Shown: in pieces, positions 42,277 through 54,580 of the stretch
How the letters are laid out: every line of letters starts with the position of its first letter
How positions within the stretch are numbered: the stretch's first letter is position 1
Notes under the pieces: generated by a model
Seen by the model: the letters and a program-made list of their open reading frames with translations, nothing else
Databases searched by the model: none
Told to the model about the DNA's origin: nothing
Assembly (NCBI GenBank): GCA_029891345.1
Contig: CM056994.1
Location: 221,382,491-221,446,490, forward strand
Direction of reading: 5' to 3'
Source of the DNA: Dryococelus australis
Taxonomy: Eukaryota; Arthropoda; Insecta; Phasmatodea; Phasmatidae
DNA length: 64,000 bases
Program-made: the position numbers and the translations under genes

Positions 42277-42315
<39 letters not shown>
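42243..42315. repeat. TG/GCGC/CA alternating microsatellite
   Basis: A (TG)n run, then TGCATGCGCACGCACAC, then a long (CA)n run: an alternating purine-pyrimidine tract. Confidence 0.9.
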
Positions 42316-42316
<1 letters not shown>

Positions 42317-43174
42317 TCATTTTTAACAGAAATGTTTTGTTGCAATCTTAACAAATTGCTTGGTGCACTCTCAATAATTACATTGACATTCTGTAACAGT
42401 TTCATACATTTCTGTTTTATCTATAAATTACAATAATAAATTTATCATCAATATATATAATAACAGAGAAAAGATAGCTGTGTTGGTAACTCCTAGTATG
42501 AAACAGTCCTTATGCAGAATATTATTAAATTGTGCGCACACATAGGTTGCATCATCCCTTTAGAGTAGTTTTAAATACACTGTTAAGCTTTGTTTGTATG
42601 AAGCAGAGAAATTTTCCTGAGCTGTGAAATAATGTGAAATATGGAGAAATAGGGTGTCTAGCATAGTAACTTGATAAAATTCATGTACAACCTCCTTACA
42701 CATGTATTTAAGTTCCACAAATACTTCAGAATTCACTTCCACTAAAGCTACAAAAATTTAATAGGCCTATATTTTATTTGAGCTAAGTATGGTTTTCAAT
42801 TCGTGGTGCCAGATCCGCTAAATATTTTAATTCAAAATAATTTATCTTCCAAAATTTTGAAACGTCCCAGGCTTCAAAGCACCTCCCTTGACAGAGGTAG
42901 AGGGATGGAGTTTGAATGAGAAAGTCCCCAACACTCAACCACCCATTACAGGATTTGGACCCACCCCGGATATAGACTGTTGGCATGAAACAGTACTGCA
43001 AGGATTGATTGGATGAGGGTTTAAACCTCTGATGCCAATACAACAAGGATGTACACTAAACCAAACTCATCCAAGGCAGTCACCTAGAAGAATTATGCAC
43101 ACGAGACCCGGGCTAACACATTTATTTACAAAATATAAAATACATAACACATAATCACAGATTGAAAAACAATT
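42316..43174. other. Unassigned stretch
   Basis: This is AT-rich DNA without a recognised gene. Short open frames on the minus strand resemble nothing known. Confidence 0.4.
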
Positions 43175-44050
43175 CCACATGACCAAGAATATGCATGTTG
43201 CCAGTAGCACCAACTAATTTTCGATAAAATCAAATCTGATCACCAAGTTCCATCTTCATTTTCTTACGTGAATTCATAGATGCATTACCAAAAACACTAA
43301 TTACAGCAGTATTGTCTGCCTTGCCGTCATGAACTGGAAAAGTCTTCCAACAGATTATCCTGTTTGGATCAATCTCACTTAGATCCTATGTGCTGGGACC
43401 CGAGCAAGTAGGTTAAAGTAGTAGGTGCATATTGATCGTGGACTTTTCTGTTTTATGTTTTTTGTGTCTGTAACTTGTTTTGAGGCATGTATCTGTTGTA
43501 TTAAAAGTATAATTCTTTTTTGCATATTATATTAATTTTTATGATTGTTAATAGTATTGATTATGTGTTTTTGCAGATTTAATTCTGACATGAATAGGAG
43601 GCAAATTCGTTCTTCTGGTATTACCAGAGGAAGGATTATCGTAATATTGTGTCTTTTACTAAGGATGTCAATAAAGATGATAGGTGTTGGGGCAGTTAAG
43701 ATCATTGATATAGAAGAGAGTTATATTTTGTTGTCTTTTTTGTACCTTTTTGGTCGTCAAGATATAACTGCTGAAGTTGGTAGTGGTTTGTTGGAAATGT
43801 GTTTCTTCAGAAGATCTCATGTCGAGAAGGAACCTACACCAAAGGATATAAGTGAGATTGATCCAAACAGGATAATCTGTTGGAAGACTTTTCCCGTTCA
43901 TGAGGGCAACGCAGACAATACTGCTGTAATTGAGGTTTTTGAAATGCGTCTATGTATTCACGTAAGAAGATGAAGATGGAACTTGGTGATCAGATTTGCT
44001 TGTATCGGAAATTAGTTGGTACTACTGGCGACATGCATATTCTTGAGAAG
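43175..44050. repeat. Inverted duplication containing an exon-like frame
   Basis: The left arm (about 43,180-43,390) and right arm (about 43,847-44,045) are inverted copies, roughly 90% alike by eye, separated by about 455 bp. On the minus strand the left arm is an exon-like frame (43,385-43,230) after an AG acceptor. It has 51 residues (DLSEIDPNRIICWKTFPVH, DGKADNTAVISVFGN, MNSRKKMKMELGDQI) and then TGA. The right arm reads the same protein up to TAVI and then diverges. The protein was not recognised. It could be the last exon of a host gene or part of a transposon. Confidence 0.65.
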
Positions 44051-46474
44051 GGATAACTTATGGCGTGTGAGGTATTGGTGACTTGAAGTCTCTGACCACC
44101 ATGAATACTTTGGATTTGAGTGTACTCCCTTACACCGTATGTGTGCGAGTGGTTTGGGAGGCCTTCAATCTCTTAACAGCGAATTTCATATGGAACATGT
44201 CCTGGGGCAAGAATTACACTTACTTTGGTAAGATGTCAGCATAAATAGTAGGGCAAGTCGGATTACGTAAGGGAACAAAGTTTTCAACAGTGGGCAGAGC
44301 ATTATGCTGACGGGTTACCTCAGAAGCTGCTCCGTCTGTGGAGCTCTCTTCTGCTCTGTAGGTGCTGCTGTAGCGGCCTGCTGTCATACAGTGGTCAACT
44401 CCAGTTGTGGTTGAGTGGTGCACTGGTTGCTGAAAGTAGTGTGTGTGGGTCTAGGAGTGATAACGATTTATTCAGGAGAGAGAACTGACGGCTCTATGCC
44501 TATCACCTCTATACCACTATGCAATATGGTTAAATGCTCAAAGGGAAGTTGACCCGGCATACGGGTTGGTAATTCGAAGAGTGATAAATCTTCTTGAAAT
44601 TCATTGACAATACTTCATAAATTGATCTCTGTTTCTATTTGATGCAGTTCCCATTTAAGACGGTTCTTAACGCCTGTTTTATAGTTATTCCGCATAGGTC
44701 CGGTTATCAAAAATTCTTCTGCATCAAAAAATAATAGGCCACTCAAAACAAAATAATGTATGTGGGGTAAAACGAGGTATAAGGAACGGTCCAATAGTGT
44801 ATGTCTTGATACACTACTAGTCTTGATGTGTCTTGTCATCCAACCACATCTGGCCAATTCACTTACCCGAAGGATTGGACAACAGTGCACGTGAGCAACC
44901 GTAACATCAAGGTGTAGTGTGTTCCTAGTAAAGGGCTCCCCCGAATATCAACCTGTGCCACATCTGGAGTGACACTCTGTGGTGTAACACCCTGGGTGAT
45001 GCCTACGCCAAACTCGGAATGCCGCTAAGTATTCCTTGTTTTTGCCGTCTGGCTATATGCGAAGCCAGCATGGCATTACTTCATGCACACCAATAAGAAA
45101 TACTATATTCACTTTCGAATTTAAATAACAATTTTCTATGGCTTATATAGCACTAACAAAACACAAGAGGTTCAAGGGTTACTAACACTAGTGAGTAACA
45201 GTCACAAATATTCAAAGGTATTGTGGCTTCAATACGACCACATGAACAAATACAGTAAAGCAAGAATAATACATCAAATTCAATGGTTTCTACCATAAAA
45301 ATTACTTTACAGTGAATATCAATATCATACAAATTTAATTTAACTTGTGGAAATTAAAAAATTTGAAATCAATTCATGTCAGGTGAAAGCAACCTGTTAT
45401 ATTTACTTTAAGTTTTAGACTTTGGATGATTAAATAAATTTAATTAAAGAGTGAATTAACTAGCTGTGGAACCTACCTGAACTTATACAGGATGTGTCCA
45501 GAAGGGACCTCACAATATATAACGGGGTTTCAATACTCGAGTGGTAGAGAGGCTTGGCTAAGGGCGTAAGGGGGCTACGTCATAATGAACTTGAGGTTAC
45601 CTGGACTGAGCAAGGTTAGGAAGAGGGTTGATGGATGTAGGAGGTGCTCAAGGTCGATGACGACTGGAGGCGATGCTGAGGACGTCCTTAAAGAGAAGCT
45701 GGCCTCTCGCAGAGCGTCATCGTCATTGAAGGCGGCGCGGGTGTAGGACAGCTGGTCCTAAGATATGATGCCTTTAGCCTCCATGGCCAAGAGGGTACTA
45801 CAAGACTACGTAACTGTCGTGGTATCCAACTCCGGCCTTCACAGCCACTTCAGGAGTGGACAAGTGACTCTGGCGAGCAACTGCTCAGGCGTAGGCTGAC
45901 TCGACTTTTATAGTGATCTTCATCGATCATGGATGATGCAAGGGGTGCGGAGGGCTTGGCCCCGCCTCCTAAGAATGGAGTTTGTGATGTCATGCATATG
46001 GAGCAGTGGATACCTTTCAAACTAAGGATGCCCGTGTAGGCCATGACCCACTGTGATTGAGGCCAGCGGCGTTAAATTCAAATTGGTGCGCTCTTCTCCT
46101 GGCAAGCACGCTGAAGTCAATAACTTCGGTGTGGGCAGGGCGATGATATGGCGCTTTCTGTGTATGCAGGGGAGTAGTACAAGCTAAGAGCAAAGGTTGG
46201 GATATGTTGAACCTCTGCCAACATCGTGGAGTTTCCCGTATCTTGCCTCCAGTACTGGGAATACACTTGCCATAAAATTAACCATCTCAGATGGGGCAAA
46301 GTCGTAAATCTGTAATGCACACTATCTAGCGTGATTTTCGTCATGCGTCAATTTTTACAAAAAAACATGGTTTTGATAGATACCATTAACCCAGAGCTAT
46401 TATGTGTATTAGCAATTTCAATAAAAAGTTCTACATTGTTTTATTGCAATACATTTATGTAAATTTGACAAGTG
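44051..46474. other. Unassigned stretch
   Basis: No coding frame resembling a known family was found. The stretch at about 45,540-46,060 is GC-richer than its surroundings and may be an old repeat. No inverted or tandem structure was seen. Confidence 0.3.
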
Positions 46475-48886
46475 TTTAACCCATATGGTAGTTCTTACGC
46501 TGGCCAAGGGCCAGCCATAGCCACCCCATGATGGCACTTGCCACTAAAGGTACATGTGGTGATGACCATATGGTTAAGTGCCGTTGCAGACCACGGACTT
46601 TCCCGTAACAGGATATAAGTTGTTTGAGTGTAATATGTATTTGTATGTATTTTTGAGAGCTTTTGTGTACTTTTGCATTTGAAATTCAAAGTGTGTGTGT
46701 GGCGCGAAGAATGAGACAGTGATATTCAGGCGAGAACGCCTTCAAAAGACAATTAAATGCTAACAGAAAATTCCAATTAAAAATTCTGTATGTAAAACTA
46801 TTTAGAAATTCTTTTGGTGCCATGTCAATTTGCCTTATTAATATTTCATTCAGCGTGCATAGCACTTCCGCTTGTGTGAACCTCGTAGGCAGCCATGGTA
46901 GGTCCACGCAATCCCTGTCTCTGGGCAGTTGTTCTAGGAGAGCTTGCGAGGTAAGACGTCACAAACGCACTTCATTTTTTTGCACTGATGTAGGTTTCCA
47001 CAGTTCACTTTAGTAAATGGTTAACCTTTGCCTTGCGTACGTTTTGCCAGACGTCCTCAGCATAACACTATCTGCTTGACTTAATAATTTAAAGCCTTTT
47101 CGGCTTTTGGAGATATAAACGAGATGAGAGAGTGATGTACCGGAGAGGCCACGAGGCCCACGCTACTTGTATATCAGATGCAGTCTGCCCGTGTTTAGGA
47201 CTTTTAACTGTAAATTCTGCTTCATTGCGATGCACAATATTAAGGGTAATGTTTTTGTATAATTCTTTGATGGTTTTTGTAGTGTTATCATGTTTTACGG
47301 CCACCACAGGCACGTGGGCAGATACCACCAAGTCTGTATCCACGCAATCACCGTGTTAGGAGGGCTAATTGATGTTCCATCTTGTGTGCCATAATTTATT
47401 TCTGGGTTTTATATAACGTTTCAATAAGGGTTCGTGTATTTTTAGTATTTTAATGCATTTTGTTCCTTGCCATGTGGTGAACTCATTTACTGGTATTTTC
47501 CCGCTGTCATTCTAAGGGCTTGTGTATGCTAATTCCTGGTAAACGTAATTTCTCCAATGCAGCTACAATTATTTAATATCACTGTTAACCGCATTTCTGA
47601 GTAAATTATGTGTTTTTACTACAGTTGTTCAGATACCATGTTTTCCAATATCAATACCAATACCACGATACCATTGCCGATATCCCGATACCAGAGCAGA
47701 TACCAATGCCCTTCGCGCTGAATTTTAGAAAAAGTGTTACTGTTAATAGTAATACACTAAAAAAACATTTTCCCTAGACTCGTTTAAATAAAGAAAATAA
47801 CGTCTTAAAATACAGTATTAATTTATTGTAATACAACACAAAATGCCAGCTGACATAAAATATTTTCCTACCCTCGACCTTATGAAAATGAAAATAATAT
47901 GATACAAAATGCAAGTCAAATTTTAAATGTTGCACGTGCACACACTATTAACTAAGAGCGCAAGAAAAGTTATTGATCGGACAATGTGACGGCTGTTGGT
48001 TTGGGGAGAGGGGGGTGGCAGCAGGAAGATTACCTCTCTTCTCCACGCTGCTACTTGTTTGTGACACCTTGCATGAGTGACAAATGTCTGTCTGTTAAAG
48101 TAATTAATCATATTTTACTGCAAAGAAAACTTTTTATTTTCAGACAGAAATAAGGTAATTATAACTGATATCTTCACCGTCTTTAATAATTGATGATTCA
48201 AAACCACGTCCTCTGATTTCCCCTGTTGTGAGTTACACTGCACTCAGCTCAGTGCTTACCTACCCATTATTAGATGGCAAAAGGTGTCGAATAGGCACTT
48301 ACACACATGTGTTGGGAAGACAAGACTTGCATAAACAACACGCTTAAAAACAATAGCTGCGGGAAATCTTAGGTGAATGGACCCAAAATATACTTTGGTG
48401 AGCGCAAAATGTGATAAACGATAAAAGGTTATGTTAAGATTATTCAAATAGGAATTTTGCAGGGGACCACAACAAATTTTATGGTGAATGCAATTTATAA
48501 GCTCTTATTTTCTTTTTTTTTGTAATATGCGGCGTACTGTAAAACCTTGTTAATTCGAAGTGCTCGGGACCTAATTTTTCGACTTTGAAATACATAATTT
48601 TGAATTATCGAAACAAAAAAAAGTTTGTTTATGTGTATTAAAGAAATTCACATTTTCCCTTTCCAAAATAAACACAACTACGGCCCCGGGAATAACTTCC
48701 CTCTCGAAGTTACAACCCTGTTTTGGGGAACCAAAACATTTTTGGTTTAAAAAAGGTAAAAAAATTTGTAGGAAATAGCCCAAAAAATAAGTTTGTTGCA
48801 TTTATCTTGATCATTATTATATGCTCAAGTGCAGTAAAATATAGGTGTTGTAATTGTTGCCTTTAATTGCTATGCATATATATGCA

Positions 48887-48919
<33 letters not shown>

Positions 48920-50411
48920 AGAGGTATAGTTCGGTTAAAAACTACAGCAGTGGTAGACAGAATCCTCTTGCTCCCTCTACTATGAATGCACTTCTGACAA
49001 ATGTTGTCTTAATCCCATGCTGCCGAGCCGGCCAGCCGGGCGCTGGAGCCAAGTGCCCTGCAGTTTTTTTGTCAAGCAGCCCCTCGCTAAGCTGGGTCTG
49101 GCCACTGAAAAGGTTGCTCGCTCCCTTTGTCTTCTTTGCTCCCCACCCCCCTTTCAGCAGTCTACCCTCCCCTTAGCCATGCCGCCCACACCGCTTCGCT
49201 TCCTTCCTCCAGCCACGCCCACACTGCTACTTTCCTTTTCTCTTTCCATCATCAAGCCATGCCCACACCGCAACAAGCTTCCTTCCTTCCTCCCTCCCAC
49301 AACAAGCAGCCCGGAATTTCCTTTATCCTAATCTTCCTAACTTCAAGCAGTGCATTGGTCTGATGCATCTTTTCACCTCTTTGGCGGGCGGAAGAGGCGA
49401 CGAAAACCAGTCAACAGCGTGAAAACTCTGGCACGATCATACAAAATCCTATTTTTCCATTTAGGGGCAAATACACAATTCAAATTATATATGATTTTGA
49501 ATTAATAGACTTATAATTAACAAAATTCTACTGTATACACACCTAAATACGAAAATTTTTGTCTCTAAAGAAAGTAAGAACCTGACTTAATTGTCTACAA
49601 CCAATACTAATGTATCAGCCCAATACCATACCTGATACAGATGCATTTGTAAAAGGTGAAGTATAGGCCGATACTGATACTTAGTATCGGTATCGCAACA
49701 ACTTTAGTTTTTACACCTGCACAGGTGGTCCGCTACGAGCCCTATCCAGCGGCATCCGCACCATCTAAGAGTAATTTCACGCATTTTGTGTGTTTATTTG
49801 CCAATTCATGTTGTGCCCTATCTTCATCAAGTGTTATTTTGTATTTTGTACAATGCTATTATTTTGCACAAGCCCTCTATGTGTATGACCGTCGCCACAC
49901 AACACAAGGTTCGGGGACAAGTCCTGATGAGTAGGCGTTAACTGCGGAAAAAATATGTTAGTGTTAATTTCATACTCCGTTTCCTGTCTCTGGGTAAATC
50001 TGCAGTCCATCCTAGCGGCTGCATACCTCTGCTCTGTAGAGACTGTTTTTTCAAGCACCATGGAGCATCATCCAGTCAGTGTGTGCAAGTTGAGTTACGT
50101 GCTTGGGGAATCACCCACCGAAACTGGCTAGACACGCTCGAGACATGACATATTTTTACTCTGGCACAAGTGTAATTTAGAATAATAAACATGCCTTTTC
50201 AGTGTAAAATGTGAATGTCTTTTAGTAGCGTCAGTTTACCCAGCCCAGTCAAAGTGTTTTATATTACAGTGTCTAGTGTAAAAGTTATTTAGAAAATACA
50301 CATGGGCGAGACGAGCACACAGCACCCAAAACATCCCTGAGATACCAGAGTCTCAAAGTGCAGTGCGTAGGAACGACCGCTGGCGCCCATCAATCACATG
50401 TAAAGTGTCTG
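46475..50411 (+). repeat. Dispersed 1.9-kb repeat, copy B, split by a hAT-like element
   Basis: It shares the landmarks of copy A: GCGTGCATAGCACTTC at 46,855, GCAGCCATGGTAGG at 46,890, CAGTCCATCCTAGCGGCTG at 50,005, and ACATCCCTGAGA near 50,333. Between 47,620 and 49,706 it is interrupted by a DNA transposon. Similarity to copy A is roughly 70-75% by eye, so the two insertions are old. Confidence 0.65.
47612..49714. mobile_element. hAT-like non-autonomous DNA transposon with 8-bp target duplication
   Basis: The element spans 47,620-49,706 and is flanked by the exact 8-bp repeat GTTTTTAC (47,612-47,619 and 49,707-49,714). Copy A has a matching unoccupied site (AGTTTTTACAGAG near 41,440). The terminal inverted repeat is TACAGTTGTTCAGATACC at the left and TAAAGTTGTTGCGATACC read from the right. 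Subterminal GATACC/GGTATC repeats are dense at both ends (47,630-47,710 and 49,610-49,695). Eight-bp duplications are the hAT signature. No transposase frame remains. An internal (TA)n tract lies at 48,880-48,920, and a pyrimidine-rich GC-richer part at 49,000-49,330. Confidence 0.8.
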
Positions 50412-51584
50412 GGGTCGGCCCTTCTCAATGCACACTAGTAGTGCCGACAGGGGTACTTCCTCGGGTCTGGGGGAACCGGCCCCTCTGGGGTACTCACAGC
50501 ACCAGGTTAACACATCCCAGGCGGAATCTGTTTGTCAACTTGGAGGTTGCCTTTCTCCACACGCACTAGAGGCATCAAGAGAGGCAGCCCTCTGGGTCTG
50601 GGGAGACAGACCTGCTGGGATCTCACAGTGTTGGGACCACTGCTGACACTACACTGCTCCACTAACACCTTAAGCCCGTGCTGGAGTTTGAGAGTGAGAT
50701 ACGGCGTGGCCAGCGGCCCCAGCACTCATACTGTCAACACTCTTACACGTCAACTGCCCCACACCAACCAGGCCTGATCCTAGGTATTTGTTCTCATGCC
50801 ATCTACAGTCGACTCTCAACATATCATTATTGCATGCATCAGTATACTGCATTCACCAACAATTTTTTGTAGTCCTGGCGAAGTCCCTATGTAAATAATG
50901 TTAATATAAACTGCTTGTATTGTTTATTGCATGGAGTATCAATCAAAGTATTTTTCGGGTCCTTTCACCTAATATTTCCCGCAACTATCGTTTTTAAGCT
51001 GGTTGTTTATGCAAACGTCTAGTAACTGGATGTGAAATACGTCACGCGTGCTGCCGTTTATAACTGCTCTGCGGAGTGCTGGCTAATGTCTTGTCTCCTC
51101 AACACGTCTGTTGACACTGCGGCCGTTTGGCAAGTGAGTGTAGCTGGCTACTTCCCCAGACAAGAGGGGAAGTGGTTACCCATAGCAACTAGTGTGGGAC
51201 CTAGCATCCTCTCTCTCCCACCTCTATCTGTCTCTCTCAGTGGTGAACCTTAGTTTCTCCCCTCATAGGTCTATCTCGCCACAGACAAGGGAAGTTGTCC
51301 AGCAAAAGATAAAGCACATCCCCCCCTCTCTCTCTCGCTGACCACGCCCGCTTCGCTTGCCTTCCACATGTCGGCGGCCGGCCTAGAACAAATGTGTACC
51401 TGGCAAACGTAATTTTAACAAGATTATGCGTCGCTCAAAATAGATGCACCTAACACTTGTATTTTAAAGAAAATGGTTTCACCTGAAAATGTTATGCAAA
51501 ATATTTTAACGAGGAATTATTATTTGAAGAGCTGTTTTCTTTTGTGATTAAAGGTGGTTTTTTCCCGTAAGGTTGGTGTTTTAT
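50412..51584. other. Unassigned GC-richer stretch
   Basis: It contains two imperfect copies of a GGGTCTGGGG-AACC motif (50,462 and 50,594), which may be a short duplication. No gene was recognised. Confidence 0.3.
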
Positions 51585-54580
51585 TGCATCTGGCGTAAAA
51601 TTAACATGATTTTGCTGTCTAATAATGGGTAGGTTAGCATTGAGCTGAATGGACCAGAGGACGTGGTTTTGAATGATTAAGTGAAGAAATCAATTACACT
51701 TAACAGTTAAATACTCTCTCTGGCACAGTTCAATGTGGTGGATGGAGTACAGACTGGGCTGGTTGACTAGCCTCCTTATGGATTGTCTTGCTAGTGATTG
51801 GGTCTCTACCTTACTGTACACAGGATGCACAGTAAGGGCATCCGTCGAGCGTGTGTGTTTTTGACATACGTGTTTCCCTGAAGGAGAGCCCACAGTCCTA
51901 TCACTTAATCATTCAAAACCACGTCCTCTGGTCCATTCGGCTCGATGCTAACCTACCCATTATTAGACCGCAAAAGGTGTCAAATAGGTCCTTACATTTG
52001 ATCAGTTTATTCAATAAACGCATGTCAATTGAAATAAATTAATATAAATCTTCCGATTTCCACGCAGAAGTTACTGAAAATGAATTTTACTCTTATAATA
52101 CAAGTTGCGCGATGTTCAAACAATTATTGATGACAAGGGGAGTTCAAGTATATGCTTCTGGACATATAATTTTATTCAGGAAGATGCTGCCCCTTGAAAT
52201 AAATAAATTTACATTTTAAAATCTACACTAGGTTCTGAAAATATGGTAAAAAATACACAGTCTCTGGCTTCACTCTATTGGGTATAGTATTTATGTGGGA
52301 GTACCACAATCATCCTTGGAATGATACTCAGAGGTTAAGAGACAACTTTTATTTATTCCGAGAGGAATAAACACAGTAGCTTGTTGTACTACCTCCTAAC
52401 TACCAATAGCTTACAAGAAGTACTATCTATGCGATCCAGGTGATGGGGACCTGGTTCTAAGCTGAACAAGGCAGTTGGGCTAGGTAGCTATAGAAACTGA
52501 TGATAACTACTCTCTACCATTGTCCTGAAGGGACTTTTGGGTGCCACTGCCCTTCTGGTAGCAACAAGTAGCAGCGTGGAGGGGTAATATTCCCGCTGCC
52601 ACCCTTCCTGCGGCCGCCGTAAGCACACTGCCCGATCAATAACTTCTCCGCACACTCTTAGCTAAAGGAATGCACGCAGGGCATTTAAATTTTACTTGCA
52701 TTCAGTGTCATATTATTTTAATTTTTAGAGGGTTTGAAAGTTTTAGGTCAGCTTGCATTTGGTGTCAAATTACAATCAATTAAATAATATTTTGAGACAA
52801 AGTTTTTTTTTTATTTCAAAGAGTTTAAATGAAATGTTTTTAAATGTATTATTTAAAACAATATTTTTAAAAAAATTTTATTGTGTTTACTAGCTAAACT
52901 GTATTTACAGACAATGTAAATTACTATACTCAATATAATGTTTTGTAAGGTTAGAAGTTGTATTTTGATGTACATGTCAGAACCCTCATCTACTGAAAAC
53001 CTGCATACATGGACTTTTTTGGCATCAGGTAGAGCCACTTTTTCCTCGCCTTCAGCGCCACGGCAGGTAGAAGCCAGTTACCAACATGCCTCTCACAAGT
53101 AAGGCCTTGCAATACTCCAAAATGTTGTGATTTTTTTTGCATGTGCCACTTGTGTCTTTTTATATTCATTCCCCACTGGTTGTAATCTGCAAAACAATTC
53201 CTGTAATACGTAATCACAGCCTTCAGCTCGCTATTGTACAGTAGCACATTTTAGAAAGAAGGGCATGTACACCACACCCAACACCGATACATTATCTCTC
53301 AACACATCTCCACTCCCCAAGGGAGGGAAGAGCCATTAGCAGGTCACTCGCCCGGCCGACCTGCCACTTCAAGTGACTCATGCAGCACCCGCCTCCGCTT
53401 CCCAGAGCCCAGCACACAGACGAATGAGTGCTACAGACATGCAAAAAGCCTTCTCATAAGGTGACAGTTCCACATCACTGCTTAGAAGATAAAATTTTTA
53501 CGTCACAACCAGGAGGGAGATTGCCACGTGATGCTTCCTGACACATTTACGCAAACAACTTCACCTCATCAGTTCCTACCTCTTTGTCGCCCCAGGCGGA
53601 GTCTGAACCAGTACTACAGCTACCAGAGTCCCTACACTATACACACCTTGTTGCAGGGGCTATTACAGACATGTCAGTTTGTAGTGTTCGCCTGCTTTCA
53701 GAAATCACGCCACCTCCCCTTCCAAAGTATGAGTGAGCCACCGGCCCAGCAGTCAAAACCACCTTCTACAGTTGAGTAGTTCCATAGCCTGCTGAGGAAT
53801 GGCACCCCGTTTCAGCCACCAGCAGACGCCACCTGCCTCCACCCGCTAATAAACAATTTGATGGCCTGAAAACTTCAGTTGTTCTCAGCTCGCTCCACCA
53901 CCCTGTGTTTTGGAGCTCTCTGCTGACCTCAACGTCTTCCAGGCCTTCCAGAACCTTTTCAACAGCAACCTCCCGAAGAAGTCTTTGACACCTCCCTTGC
54001 CTACTTATACTTTTGGTAACAGCAATACACCCCACTGCCCTTCTGGTAGTGGCACCCAAAAGTCCCTTCAGGACAATGGTAGAGAGTAGTTATCATCAGT
54101 TTCTATAGCTACCTAGCCCAACTGCCTTGTTCAGCTTAGAACCAGATCCCCTTGACCTGGATCGCATAGATAGTACTTCTTGTAAGCTATTGGTAGTTAG
54201 GAGGTAGCACAACAAGCCACTGTGTTTATTCCTCTTGGAATAAATAAAAGTTGTCTCTTAACCTCCGAGTATCACTTCAAGGATGATTGTGGTACTCCCA
54301 CATAAATACTATACCCAATAGAGTGAAACCAGAGACTGTGTATTTTTTACCATATTTTCAGAACCTAGTGTAGGACTGTGGGCTCTCCTTCAGGGAAGCA
54401 CGTATGTCAAAAACACACACGCTCAACGGATACCCGTACTGTGCATCCTGTGTACAGTAAGGTAGAGACCCAATCACTAGCAAGACAATCCATAAGGAGG
54501 CTAGTCAACCAGCCCAGTCTGTACTCCATTCACCACAGTGAACTGTGCCAGAGGGAGTATTTAAATGGTCCTAGAGGTCT
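51585..54580. repeat. Large inverted repeat, arms of about 540 bp
   Basis: The left arm (51,695-51,900 and 52,226-52,557) is an inverted copy of the right arm (54,028-54,575). Landmarks are CTGGCACAGTTCA (51,721)/TGAACTGTGCCAG (54,539), GGAGAGCCCACAGTCCTA/TAGGACTGTGGGCTCTCC, and the CCACTGCCCTTCTGGTAG ends. The left arm is interrupted by a 325-bp insertion (51,901-52,225) absent from the right arm. The loop holds DNA related to the interior of the hAT-like element at 47.6-49.7 kb (52,555-52,860 is an inverted match of about 47,770-48,060). Both arms read the same 60-odd residue frame (SGKHVCQKHTRSTD), which is probably not a gene. Confidence 0.8.
51901..52225. mobile_element. 325-bp insertion in the left arm of the inverted repeat
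   Basis: The uninterrupted right arm reads CAGTCCTACACTAGG (as complement), while the left arm has 325 bp between CAGTCCTA and CACTAGG, with CTA on both sides. The insert contains a segment (51,906-51,993: CAAAACCACGTCCTCTGG, CCTACCCATTATTAGA) also found inside the hAT-like element at 48,195-48,290. The same segment occurs inverted at 51,600-51,685. Confidence 0.6.

Noticed and set aside
50363-50880. Several overlapping open frames just after repeat copy B
   Set aside because: They occur in all frames, have no family resemblance, and reflect the GC-richer composition.
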